A stretch of 5,675 nucleotides of DNA from Bacillota bacterium (GCA_023420245.1 JAEZWL010000225.1:1-5675); one strand, 5' to 3'; shown: positions 1-5,675, numbered from the stretch's first letter. Notes: generated from the sequence alone by a model not told the origin. Made by a program: numbers and translations.

Positions 1-908
1 CTGTATTTCAGCGACGGCATATCAAAATAGACGATCTGCGCGCCGAGGGATTCATATACCTTTAAGGCGTTTTGGATTGCGTCGTTCACATCGTCACGGA
101 TTCCGTCAAAGTATTCCTTCGCGATTCCGATTTTCATGCCCTTGATGCTCTTTTCCAGACCTTCGCTGGCAGGAGCCGCAATCTTTCCTCGTGAGGTAGA
201 GTCTTTTTCGTCGTAAAGGGAAATCGCGTCGTAAACCAGAGCGGCGTCCTCCACGCTGGTGGTGATTGGTCCGATCTGGTCAAAGCTGGAGGCGTAGGCA
301 ATCAGCCCGTAACGCGATACCGCGCCGTAGGTTGGCTTTAAGCCAACCAGTCCACAGAAGCTTGCGGGCTGGCGGATAGAGCCGCCTGTGTCGGAGCCGA
401 GACCGTAAACGGCAAGGTTGCCGCCCACTGCGGAGGCAACGCCGCCGGAGCTTCCACCCGCGACGCGGGAAAAGTCATGGGGATTCAGTGCACCGCCGAA
501 ACGGGAGGTTTCACAGGAGGACCCCATAGCGAATTCATCCATATTGGTTTTACCGAGAAGCACAGCGTTTTGCTTACGCAGGAGCTCCCACACCGTTGCG
601 TTATAAATCGGCACATAGCCTTCCAGTATTTTAGAGCAGCAGGACGTTTCGATTCCTTTTGTGGAAATGTTGTCCTTCAGCGTCATCGGGATTCCCTCGA
701 GTGGAAGGAGGTCTTCTCCGGAAGCGATTTTTTTATCCACCTGCTTTGCGGTTTCCAGCGCAACATCGGCGGTTGTTTTGACATAGGCGTTCAGCTTGCC
801 GTTTTCACGTTCCACAGCGTTAAGATAGCTGTGTGTTAACTCCGCACAGCTGATTTGTTTAGAAGCCAGCATTTCGCTCAGCTTCTTTATTTTTCCGTAA
901 CCGTTCAT
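1..908 (-). CDS. gatA: Asp-tRNA(Asn)/Glu-tRNA(Gln) amidotransferase subunit A, partial (C-terminus outside window)
   Basis: Subunit A of the cytoplasmic GatCAB amidotransferase. It hydrolyses glutamine and supplies ammonia for converting Asp-tRNA(Asn) or Glu-tRNA(Gln) to the amide. Translating the minus strand from the ATG at 908 gives 302 open codons running off the window start, about 60% of the family's usual ~485 residues. The amidase-signature catalytic triad is complete: Lys78 in LKDN, the cis-Ser Ser153 in GGSSGG, and nucleophile Ser177 in GSDTGGS, each one residue short of the S. aureus numbering I recall (79/154/178). MDEFAMGS (residues 123-130) is also typical. The start is fixed by a TAGGAGG Shine-Dalgarno six nt upstream of the ATG that overlaps the gatC stop codon, indicating translational coupling. 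It is third in the cluster aspS-gatC-gatA; gatB would be expected further on, outside the window. Identity is very secure. Whether the substrate is Asp-tRNA(Asn), Glu-tRNA(Gln) or both cannot be read from GatA. Confidence 0.96.
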   Translation of the reverse strand, partial: MNGYGKIKKLSEMLASKQISCAELTHSYLNAVERENGKLNAYVKTTADVALETAKQVDKKIASGEDLLPLEGIPMTLKDNISTKGIETSCCSKILEGYVPIYNATVWELLRKQNAVLLGKTNMDEFAMGSSCETSRFGGALNPHDFSRVAGGSSGGVASAVGGNLAVYGLGSDTGGSIRQPASFCGLVGLKPTYGAVSRYGLIAYASSFDQIGPITTSVEDAALVYDAISLYDEKDSTSRGKIAAPASEGLEKSIKGMKIGIAKEYFDGIRDDVNDAIQNALKVYESLGAQIVYFDMPSLKY

Positions 909-917
909 TTTAACCTC

Positions 918-1196
918 CTACGCGCGCTTTTTTACCAGGAAATAGCCGTCTTCCTGGTTTGGAGCGTTTTTCAGGATTTCCTCCGGATCATAGGAGGGAA
1001 CAACCTCATCTTCACGGAACGCGTTGGAAAGGTTGTTAATATTGTCAAAATCGGAAGCATCGGTGCTCACCGCGTTGATTGTGTCGGCAAACTCGATGAT
1101 TTCGTTCATATCCTTTGTCAGTCGTTCCAGCTCTTCCTCGCTGACAGAAAGCTTTGCGAGCTTTGCAATTTTTAATATTTCCTCATGGGTTACCAC
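918..1196 (-). CDS. gatC: Asp-tRNA(Asn)/Glu-tRNA(Gln) amidotransferase subunit C
   Basis: Small structural subunit of GatCAB. In known structures GatC wraps around the GatA-GatB interface and stabilises GatA; it is not catalytic. The product is 92 residues, close to the usual ~95. It shows the family layout: an N-terminal helical part with KIAKLAKLSVSEEE (about residues 9-22), a second helix ending EIIEFADTINAV, then an extended tail with the typical acidic/proline pattern FREDEVVPSYDPEEILKNAP (about residues 60-79). The start is GTG at 1196, with an AAGGGGGG Shine-Dalgarno at 1203-1210 six nt upstream. No in-frame ATG lies near the N-terminus. It starts 25 nt after the aspS stop and ends 9 nt before gatA, so the three genes are probably one transcript. 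Confidence 0.95.
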   Translation of the reverse strand: MVTHEEILKIAKLAKLSVSEEELERLTKDMNEIIEFADTINAVSTDASDFDNINNLSNAFREDEVVPSYDPEEILKNAPNQEDGYFLVKKRA

Positions 1197-1221
1197 AGGA
1201 AGCCCCCCTTGAATTACTCGA

Positions 1222-2979
1222 TTAATTCTGTTTTCTCAGTTTGATATGAACCTCGCGAAGCTGCTGCTCGGTGACCTCGTTCGGCGCGCCCATCAGCACG
1301 TCCTGCGCGTTGGAATTCATCGGGAACGCGATTACCTCGCGGATGTTTTCTTCTCCGGTAAGCAGCATAATCATGCGGTCAACGCCCGGTGCCATTCCGG
1401 CATGCGGCGGCGCACCGTATTTAAACGCGTTGTAAAGGGATGTGAATTTCGCCTGAATGTCCTCTTCGGTGTAGCCCGCGATCTCGAACGCCTTAACCAT
1501 GATTTCGAGATCATGGTTCCGAACGGCGCCGGAGGAAAGCTCCACGCCGTTGCAGACGATATCATACTGGTAAGCCAAAATTTCTTCGGGCTTTTTATTC
1601 AGAAGCGCGTCCATTCCGCCCTGCGGCATGGAGAAAGGATTATGGGTAAAAATGTAGTTTCCGGTTTCCTCATCGATTTCATACATCGGGAAATCCACGA
1701 TAAAGCACATTTTGAACGAATCCCCGTCGATCAGGTTCAAACGTCTGCCAAGCTCGGTGCGGATTTGCCCCGCGAGCTTCGGCGCGATCTCCTTCTCGTC
1801 TGCAATGAAAAAGATTACACACCCGGGCTTCAGCTCCGCGCGGCGAACCAGCTCTTCGCGCTTGTCGTCGGGCAGGAACTTGTTAATCGGCCCTTTGTAT
1901 TCGTTGTTTTCGGTAACGCTGATATAGCCAAGCCCCTTCATACCGATTTCTTCCGCAAATTTGAGCATGTTCTCAAAAAAGCTTTTCGGCTGACCCGCGC
2001 AGTTCGGCACGTTGATTGCGCGAATCGTCTTGTTTTTAAACGGGGCAAAGGTGGTATTGTCAAAAATATCGGAAATATCGATAATTTCCAGAGGATTGCG
2101 CAAATCGGGCTTATCCGTGCCGTATTTCAGCATGGACTCGGCAAACGGAATGCGGACAAACGGCGCGGGGGATACCTTTTTATCCGAGAATCTGGCGAAG
2201 GCTTCACCCAGAACCTCTTCCGCGATGGAGAATATGTCCTCCTGCGTGGCAAACGCCATTTCAAAGTCGAGCTGATAGAACTCGCCCGGAGAACGGTCCG
2301 CTCTCGCGTCCTCGTCACGGAAGCAGGGCGCGATCTGAAAGTAACGGTCAAAGCCGGAGACCATTAATAACTGCTTGAAAAGCTGCGGCGCCTGTGGCAG
2401 CGCGTAAAACCTGCCGGCGTGCTTGCGGCTTGGAATCAGATAATCGCGCGCGCCCTCCGGAGAGGAAGCGGACAGAATCGGGGTTTGTACCTCGAGAAAG
2501 CCCATTTCCGTCATTTTGCTGCGCAGAAAGGAGATAATCCTGGAGCGCAGAACAATGTTCTGATGCACCTTCGGGTTCCTCAAATCAAGATAGCGGTATT
2601 TTAAGCGAACGTCCTCCTTGGTATCCTTGGAGGAGTCGATTTCAAACGGCAGATTTGGGAGCGCTTTGCCCAAAACGGTTAAAGCAGTCACCTTTACCTC
2701 GACCGTACCGGTGGCAATCTTGGGGTTTATCGTGTCTTCATCTCTCAGCACGACCGTGCCGGATGCGGTAAGCGTGCATTCCTTTGTGACATTATTCAGC
2801 AGATTATCGTCATAGATTACGATTTGAACGACGCCGTAGTGGTCCCGTAAATCGATAAATTTAACGCCGCCGTGGTCGCGGATATTTTCAACCCAGCCCG
2901 CTACTCGAACTGCTTTGTTGATATCGTTCTCGCTGATTTCACCGCACAGATGCGTGCGATATTGATTGACACAAATCAT
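1222..2979 (-). CDS. aspS: Aspartyl-tRNA synthetase, bacterial type, probably non-discriminating (Asp/Asn tRNA)
   Basis: Class IIb aminoacyl-tRNA synthetase charging tRNA with aspartate in the cytoplasm. The 585 residues match the bacterial length (~590). Order: N-terminal OB-fold anticodon-binding domain (~1-110), class II catalytic core, bacterial GAD-type insertion (~300-410), then the rest of the core. Visible motifs are motif 1 with FLEVQTP (161-167), PQAPQLFKQ (195-203), motif 2 FRDED with Arg221, and motif 3 GVDR with Arg535. Residue 36 is His in RDHGGV, where E. coli and B. subtilis have Leu; from memory, His marks non-discriminating enzymes such as that of P. aeruginosa. The Lys of E. 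coli RDEKNIN is replaced by Asp82. Linkage to gatC and gatA supports a role in Asp-tRNA(Asn) formation. The start is ATG 2979, preceded by AAGGGG and AAGGG runs; the next gene begins 25 nt after its TAA. AspRS identity is certain; relaxed tRNA specificity is inference. Confidence 0.97.
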   Translation of the reverse strand: MICVNQYRTHLCGEISENDINKAVRVAGWVENIRDHGGVKFIDLRDHYGVVQIVIYDDNLLNNVTKECTLTASGTVVLRDEDTINPKIATGTVEVKVTALTVLGKALPNLPFEIDSSKDTKEDVRLKYRYLDLRNPKVHQNIVLRSRIISFLRSKMTEMGFLEVQTPILSASSPEGARDYLIPSRKHAGRFYALPQAPQLFKQLLMVSGFDRYFQIAPCFRDEDARADRSPGEFYQLDFEMAFATQEDIFSIAEEVLGEAFARFSDKKVSPAPFVRIPFAESMLKYGTDKPDLRNPLEIIDISDIFDNTTFAPFKNKTIRAINVPNCAGQPKSFFENMLKFAEEIGMKGLGYISVTENNEYKGPINKFLPDDKREELVRRAELKPGCVIFFIADEKEIAPKLAGQIRTELGRRLNLIDGDSFKMCFIVDFPMYEIDEETGNYIFTHNPFSMPQGGMDALLNKKPEEILAYQYDIVCNGVELSSGAVRNHDLEIMVKAFEIAGYTEEDIQAKFTSLYNAFKYGAPPHAGMAPGVDRMIMLLTGEENIREVIAFPMNSNAQDVLMGAPNEVTEQQLREVHIKLRKQN

Positions 2980-3022
2980 TTTCCCTTAGTCCCCTTTAAT
3001 TGCTTTCTTTTTATAAAGTATA

Positions 3023-3051
3023 ATTATAGCATGAATTTTATGGTGTTTCAA
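3023..3051 (-). promoter_or_regulatory. Sigma-A type promoter of the aspS-gatC-gatA operon
   Basis: On the minus strand, TTGAAA (3046-3051) is followed after exactly 17 nt by TATAAT (3023-3028). This is near consensus, with a perfect -10. Transcription should start near 3016, giving a leader of about 37 nt before the aspS ATG, too short for a T-box. That is notable because many Bacillota synthetase genes carry T-boxes. The strong match suggests constitutive expression. Confidence 0.82.
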
Positions 3052-3057
3052 CCAAAC

Positions 3058-3074
3058 GCCGCAGAATCTGCGGC
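3058..3074. repeat. Perfect inverted repeat between the regulator gene and aspS; weak terminator candidate
   Basis: GCCGCAGA (3058-3065) and TCTGCGGC (3067-3074) are perfect 8-bp complements around a single A, so the RNA would fold as about 6-7 bp with a small loop. Read on the minus strand it lies about 160 nt past the regulator's stop and just before the aspS -35. It is followed by GTTTGGTT rather than a real U-tract. On the plus strand the next bases are TGACCG. It could be a weak terminator separating the regulator from aspS, or a protein-binding palindrome. Confidence 0.4.
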
Positions 3075-3232
3075 TGACCGAAAATTGTTTTATCACTTAA
3101 CTATATCATATTCCGGGAAGGATTGCGAGATATTTAATTAGTCTTTTATAAGCGCCCGCCAGAATCCTTCTTTTTGCCCGTTTCAAATTAAGCCGATTTT
3201 TATTGTACTACACGCAGGGAAAAATAACAACC
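3075..3232. other. Intergenic stretch with no supported gene
   Basis: AT-rich spacer between the regulator's stop and the inverted repeat. I see no tRNA fold, no ORF with a ribosome binding site, and no repeat array. Directly after the regulator stop the minus strand has a 4-bp CCTT/AAGG stem followed by TTGTTATTTTT. This resembles a very weak terminator, too short a stem to call with confidence. Confidence 0.5.
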
Positions 3233-4612
3233 TTATCCAAGGAAGCTCCAGGCTTTTTTCAGGCAGCTGACCGCCGACTGAATTTCATCGAGCGGGATTC
3301 CCGCGAATCCGAGCATTACCTTCGTACCATTACCTTGCATCGTCATAACTCGAACGCCTTCTTGCTGTGCCAGCTCGCAGAGCTCCCGCGAGGTTTTTTC
3401 TGTGTTGACGGAAACGATAAGGCAAAGCGGCGTTTCCTCAAGCATGGTCTGAATTTTATCGCCGAACGCGTTTTCCAGCGCTTCAGTGAGAGCGGAGCTT
3501 TTCATGAGGTAAAGCTTTCGCAGCCTTCTGAGCTGGCGCTCCATCTGACCGTCCTTTATGTAGCGGCTGAGCGCGAGCTGCTCGATTTTAGAGGCGGTCT
3601 GGTTATAGCGGTTTGCCCGCTCCCGGTAACGCTCGAGAAGGAGAGGGGGAAGCACCATATACCCGATACGCACGGAGGGAAGCAGCAGCTTGGAAAAGGA
3701 GCCGAGGTAAACGATGTTCTGCCCGTTTCCCATTCCCTGCATGGCTGGAATGGGTCGCGCTTTGTAACGCAGTTCGCCGTTATAATCGTCTTCAATCAGG
3801 ATTCCGCCGGTCTCCTCCGCCCATTCCAGCAGCTCGTAGCGACGGTTCATCGGAATGCTGGTGCCGGTCAGCACACGGTTGGACGGGCTGACGAACACCA
3901 GCCCGGTACCGCTTTGCTTTAGCGCCGGAATGCTGATTCCACTTTCATCCGCGGGAAGGCGAAGCACCCTGATTCCGGCGTCGGAAAACACCTGCTCCGC
4001 CTGTAAGAAGCCCGGTTCCTCCATTGCAACGCAATTTTCTTTTCCGTTCAGCAGACCGCATAAAACGGAAAGCAGGGGCTGGGTTCCTGCTCCAATGACT
4101 ATTTGCTCCGGCGCGGCAACCACGCCGCGCACCCCGTAGCTGTAAGCCGCCAGAGCCTCCCGCAGGGCGTATTCTCCCTGATGCTCGCCGTAAGAAGCAA
4201 TGACGTCCTGACGGTTTAATACATCGCGGATATGGCGGCGCCATATTTTAATATCGATATTCTCCCTGTCCACGCAGTCGCTTCCGAAATTGTAGCGAAT
4301 GCTCGGACGTTTTATTTCAATTGCGCTGGCTGCCGGTTTCTTCTGCCGTTCCACGCCGGTTCGTATTGCAGCCATGACAAAGTACCCGCGCTGCGGCTTC
4401 GCGCGAAGATAGCCTTCCACGCAAAGCTGCTGATAGGCCGCGTCCACCGTGGTGCAGCTTAATTTCAAATCCTGTGAAAGCTTGCGGATGGAAGGCATTT
4501 TTTCGCCTTTCGCGAGATGTCCCGCTTCAATCGCCGATTTGATTGCCAGATAAAGCTGCTGGTACAAAGGAACATTCGACTGCGTATCCAGAAGGATATA
4601 GTCATAGGTCAT
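3233..4612 (-). CDS. MocR-family (GntR/aminotransferase fusion) PLP-dependent transcriptional regulator, PdxR-like
   Basis: DNA-binding regulator of the MocR group: a GntR-type winged helix-turn-helix joined to an aminotransferase class I fold that binds pyridoxal phosphate. Known members include GabR and PdxR. The 459 residues are typical. Residues ~10-80 are the winged helix, with VPLYQQLY (14-21), MPSIRKLS (39-46) and the wing RGYFVM (75-80). A linker follows to ~105, then the aminotransferase domain to the C-terminus. PLP-site residues are present: GAGTQ (174-178), EDDYNGE with Asp275 and Tyr277, and Schiff-base Lys308 in GSFSKLLLPS. Departures from usual MocR motifs are SPSNRVLTG (242-250) in place of the PSHQ/PTG-type loop, and Glu206 and Met433 where I expect Arg. 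The ATG at 4612 has an AAGGAG Shine-Dalgarno (4620-4625) with 7-nt spacing. It is divergent from two ECF S-component genes, so vitamin B6 uptake control is likely but unproven. Confidence 0.9.
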   Translation of the reverse strand: MTYDYILLDTQSNVPLYQQLYLAIKSAIEAGHLAKGEKMPSIRKLSQDLKLSCTTVDAAYQQLCVEGYLRAKPQRGYFVMAAIRTGVERQKKPAASAIEIKRPSIRYNFGSDCVDRENIDIKIWRRHIRDVLNRQDVIASYGEHQGEYALREALAAYSYGVRGVVAAPEQIVIGAGTQPLLSVLCGLLNGKENCVAMEEPGFLQAEQVFSDAGIRVLRLPADESGISIPALKQSGTGLVFVSPSNRVLTGTSIPMNRRYELLEWAEETGGILIEDDYNGELRYKARPIPAMQGMGNGQNIVYLGSFSKLLLPSVRIGYMVLPPLLLERYRERANRYNQTASKIEQLALSRYIKDGQMERQLRRLRKLYLMKSSALTEALENAFGDKIQTMLEETPLCLIVSVNTEKTSRELCELAQQEGVRVMTMQGNGTKVMLGFAGIPLDEIQSAVSCLKKAWSFLG

Positions 4613-4625
4613 ATCGGTTCTCCTT

Positions 4626-4676
4626 AAACTGTACTGATAATATTTTTACAAACTGTATATTTCAAAAGGTGCAGTT
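4626..4676. promoter_or_regulatory. Candidate operator: repeated AACTG(T/C)A boxes between the divergent genes
   Basis: AAACTGTA occurs as a direct repeat at 4626-4633 and 4650-4657, 24 bp start to start. A third, inverted copy with one change (minus-strand AACTGCAC) lies at 4669-4676. MocR regulators such as GabR are known to bind direct repeats in divergent promoter regions. The boxes fall in the spacer and at the start site of the regulator promoter, and beside the -35 of the plus-strand promoter. The repeats are seen directly; their role as operator is inferred. Confidence 0.5.
4637..4665 (-). promoter_or_regulatory. Promoter of the MocR-type regulator gene
   Basis: Minus strand TTGAAA (4660-4665), 17-nt spacer, TATTAT (4637-4642). 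Transcription would begin near 4630, about 18 nt before the ATG at 4612. One AAACTGTA box lies in the spacer and a second covers the expected start site, positions from which a bound regulator could repress its own gene. Confidence 0.7.
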
Positions 4677-4691
4677 ATCCGCTACTATTAT
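4661..4691 (+). promoter_or_regulatory. Probable weak promoter of the S-component genes
   Basis: On the plus strand TTCAAA (4661-4666) is followed by TACTAT (4683-4688, 16-nt spacer) or the overlapping TATTAT (4686-4691, 19-nt spacer). The -35 is imperfect and overlaps the regulator's -35 on the other strand, so the two promoters are back to back. A weak -35 next to regulator boxes fits activation by the MocR protein, as reported for PdxR-type regulators. The exact start site is uncertain. Confidence 0.4.
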
Positions 4692-4737
4692 AGCAACAGC
4701 TTTCACGCAAAGCAAGAGGATAAGGGGAATTGTTCTT

Positions 4738-5256
4738 ATGAATCAAAATAAATCAATCAGGCTTTATACAATTACCGCAATGTTTACGGCCTTGATCTTC
4801 CTTGTAACCGCATATTTGCTCCATATCCCGACCCCGGCTACCGGAGGATATATCCATTTGGGCGACTCGTTCCTTTACCTGGCCGCCAGTCTGCTGCCCG
4901 CTCCGTTTGCCGTGGCGGCGGGAGGAATCGGCGAGGCTCTTTCCGACCTTTTGACCGGCGGAGCCGTTTATGCGATTCCAACGATTGCAATCAAATGTGC
5001 CATGGTGCTATGCTTTACCTCTGCGGGTAAAAAAATAGTTATAAAAAGAAACATTGCCGCGGCGGTTTTCGCCGGACTCATTTGTATTGCCGGTTATTAT
5101 TTTACAGAGGTCATCCTGTACCGCAGCCTTATTTCTCCGCTGGTAAACATTCCGGCTAACCTGATTCAGGCGGGTTCCAGCGCGGCGATTTACCTGATGA
5201 TCGGCAATGCGTTTGACCGTCTGAACATTAGGAGCAGGCTTATTTCAGCGAATTAA
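4738..5256 (+). CDS. ECF transporter S component (PF07155-like substrate-binding membrane subunit)
   Basis: Integral membrane substrate-capture subunit of an energy-coupling factor vitamin transporter; it would work with an EcfA/EcfA'/EcfT module encoded elsewhere. The 172 residues are usual for S components. Hydrophobic segments lie at about 8-29, 43-64, 77-95, 106-128 and 135-156, separated by short polar loops. TM1 carries A14-MFT-A18, the AxxxA pattern that contacts EcfT in characterised S components. The core GGYIHLGD (36-43), AAGGIGEALSDLL (60-72) and PTIAIK (81-86) matches the PF07155 type (HMP, pyridoxine or riboflavin-like uptake) as I remember it. The start is ATG 4738 with an AAGGGG Shine-Dalgarno (4722-4727) 10 nt upstream; the frame is open further upstream, but that part would cross the promoter. 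Divergence from a PLP-dependent regulator favours a B6-related substrate (PdxU2/HmpT-like), which remains inference. Confidence 0.85.
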   Translation: MNQNKSIRLYTITAMFTALIFLVTAYLLHIPTPATGGYIHLGDSFLYLAASLLPAPFAVAAGGIGEALSDLLTGGAVYAIPTIAIKCAMVLCFTSAGKKIVIKRNIAAAVFAGLICIAGYYFTEVILYRSLISPLVNIPANLIQAGSSAAIYLMIGNAFDRLNIRSRLISAN

Positions 5257-5355
5257 TTCTGACGCTGCGGGCGGCAGAGTTCCACTGTGGTGTTACCAAA
5301 TAATAAGGATGCCGCATGCGGATTTGTGACATCCAGCAAACTGGGGGAAATCGAT
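5257..5355 (+). promoter_or_regulatory. Structured spacer/leader before the second S-component gene, possible RNA switch
   Basis: This 99-nt gap is long for an operon. It can form competing hairpins: GCGGCA (5271-5276) with TGCCGC (5310-5315), or GGATG (5307-5311) with CATCC (5330-5334) around the palindrome CCGCATGCGG (5312-5321). A third stem, CCAG/CTGG (5333-5336 with 5341-5344, CAAA loop), covers the first two G's of the Shine-Dalgarno GGGGG (5343-5347). There is no U-tract, so any control would act on translation. I do not recognise a TPP, FMN, preQ1, THF or cobalamin riboswitch core. The pairings are seen; regulation is a guess. Confidence 0.35.
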
Positions 5356-5675
5356 ATGATCATTAACTCAAACCAAAGAAATACAACTGTAACCATTGCG
5401 ATGACCGGATTAATGGGCGCACTCGTTCTGGTAGGAACCTATTTAAACATTCCCATTCCCGTGTTTGGGGATAAAACCATGATCGGGCTGGGGAATGTAT
5501 TCTGTATCCTGTCGGGACTGATTCTCGGACCGGTTTACGGAGGAGCGGCGGCAGGTATCGGTTCCTTTATCTTTGATTTGATCGGCGGCTGGGCTTCCAG
5601 CGCACCGTTTACCCTTGCTTTTAAATTCCTGATGGCTTTTGTCTGCGGCATTATCGCTTACGGCGGCGATAAAAC
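5356..5675 (+). CDS. Second ECF transporter S component, partial (C-terminus outside window)
   Basis: Start of a second small membrane protein of the ECF S-component type; 106 codons are visible, out of an expected ~170-190. The ATG at 5356 has a GGGGG Shine-Dalgarno (5343-5347) 8 nt upstream. Hydrophobic segments lie at about 12-32, 43-62, 64-78 and 84-103. It lines up with the preceding gene product in the same order: NIPIP versus HIPTP after TM1, GLGN (44-47) versus HLGD, AAGIGSFIFDLIGG (65-78) versus AGGIGEALSDLLTGG, and P84-FT with Lys90 versus P81-T with Lys86. TM1 has G18-LMG-A22, a small-xxx-small version of the EcfT-contact motif. This supports a tandem paralogue, diverged enough that the substrate may differ. 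It is probably co-transcribed with the upstream gene, although the 99-nt gap leaves room for separate control. Family assignment is good; the substrate is unknown. Confidence 0.78.
   Translation, partial: MIINSNQRNTTVTIAMTGLMGALVLVGTYLNIPIPVFGDKTMIGLGNVFCILSGLILGPVYGGAAAGIGSFIFDLIGGWASSAPFTLAFKFLMAFVCGIIAYGGDK

Noticed and set aside
1246..2367. Long plus-strand open frame (about 373 codons) opposite aspS
   Set aside because: It lies wholly antisense to a clear AspRS gene, has no convincing ribosome binding site, and its translation shows no recognisable motif. It is a codon-bias shadow.
2980..3022. T-box or other riboswitch in front of aspS
   Set aside because: The predicted leader is only about 37 nt, too short, and no T-box sequence or terminator/antiterminator is visible.
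3231..3242. Terminator at the regulator's stop codon
   Set aside because: The stem is only 4 bp (CCTT/AAGG) and the T-rich stretch after it is interrupted, so it is too weak to call.
3203..3922. Plus-strand open frame (about 239 codons) opposite the MocR regulator
   Set aside because: Antisense to a well-supported gene, low-complexity mix of residues, no Shine-Dalgarno or domain seen.
4543..4737. N-terminal extension of the first S component back to 4543
   Set aside because: It would overlap the divergent regulator gene and its promoter region. The ATG at 4738 has its own Shine-Dalgarno and gives the usual S-component length.
5326..5355. Earlier GTG start (5326) for the second S component
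   Set aside because: The frame is open, but there is no Shine-Dalgarno before it, while the ATG at 5356 follows GGGGG at good spacing.

Overview
The window looks like a chromosomal segment of an anaerobic member of the Bacillota, most likely a mid-GC Clostridia lineage such as Oscillospiraceae/Ruminococcaceae. The reasons are strong AGGAGG-type ribosome binding sites, AT-rich intergenic promoters of the TTGAAA-17-TATAAT kind, GatCAB genes beside aspS, and solitary ECF transporter S components. The placement is inferred from gene content and style, not from a database match.

Left half (1-3051, minus strand): a three-gene cluster read right to left, aspS (aspartyl-tRNA synthetase), gatC and gatA (cut off by the window start after 302 codons). 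Gaps are 25 and 9 nt, and the gatA Shine-Dalgarno overlaps the gatC stop. A near-consensus promoter lies 44 nt before aspS. AspRS has His36 where tRNA-Asp-specific enzymes usually have Leu, so it may be non-discriminating. It would then make Asp-tRNA(Asn), which the co-transcribed amidotransferase converts to Asn-tRNA(Asn).

Middle (3052-3232): a gene-free stretch holding an 8-bp inverted repeat and no tRNA or small ORF that I can support. Beyond it, on the minus strand, lies a MocR/GntR-type regulator (3233-4612), a winged helix-turn-helix fused to an aminotransferase fold with an intact PLP lysine (K308).

Right part (4613-5675): a 125-nt divergent control region with back-to-back promoters and three AACTG(T/C)A boxes, which I propose as the regulator's operator. 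It leads into two tandem plus-strand genes for small membrane proteins that look like ECF transporter substrate-binding (S) components of the PF07155-like group. The second is cut off by the window end. A 99-nt spacer between them can form competing hairpins, one of which touches the second gene's Shine-Dalgarno. The simplest reading is a PLP-sensing regulator controlling uptake of a vitamin B6-like compound or a related pyrimidine/vitamin. No ECF ATPase or EcfT gene is visible, so these S components would share an energizing module encoded elsewhere. The substrate is not proven by the sequence.
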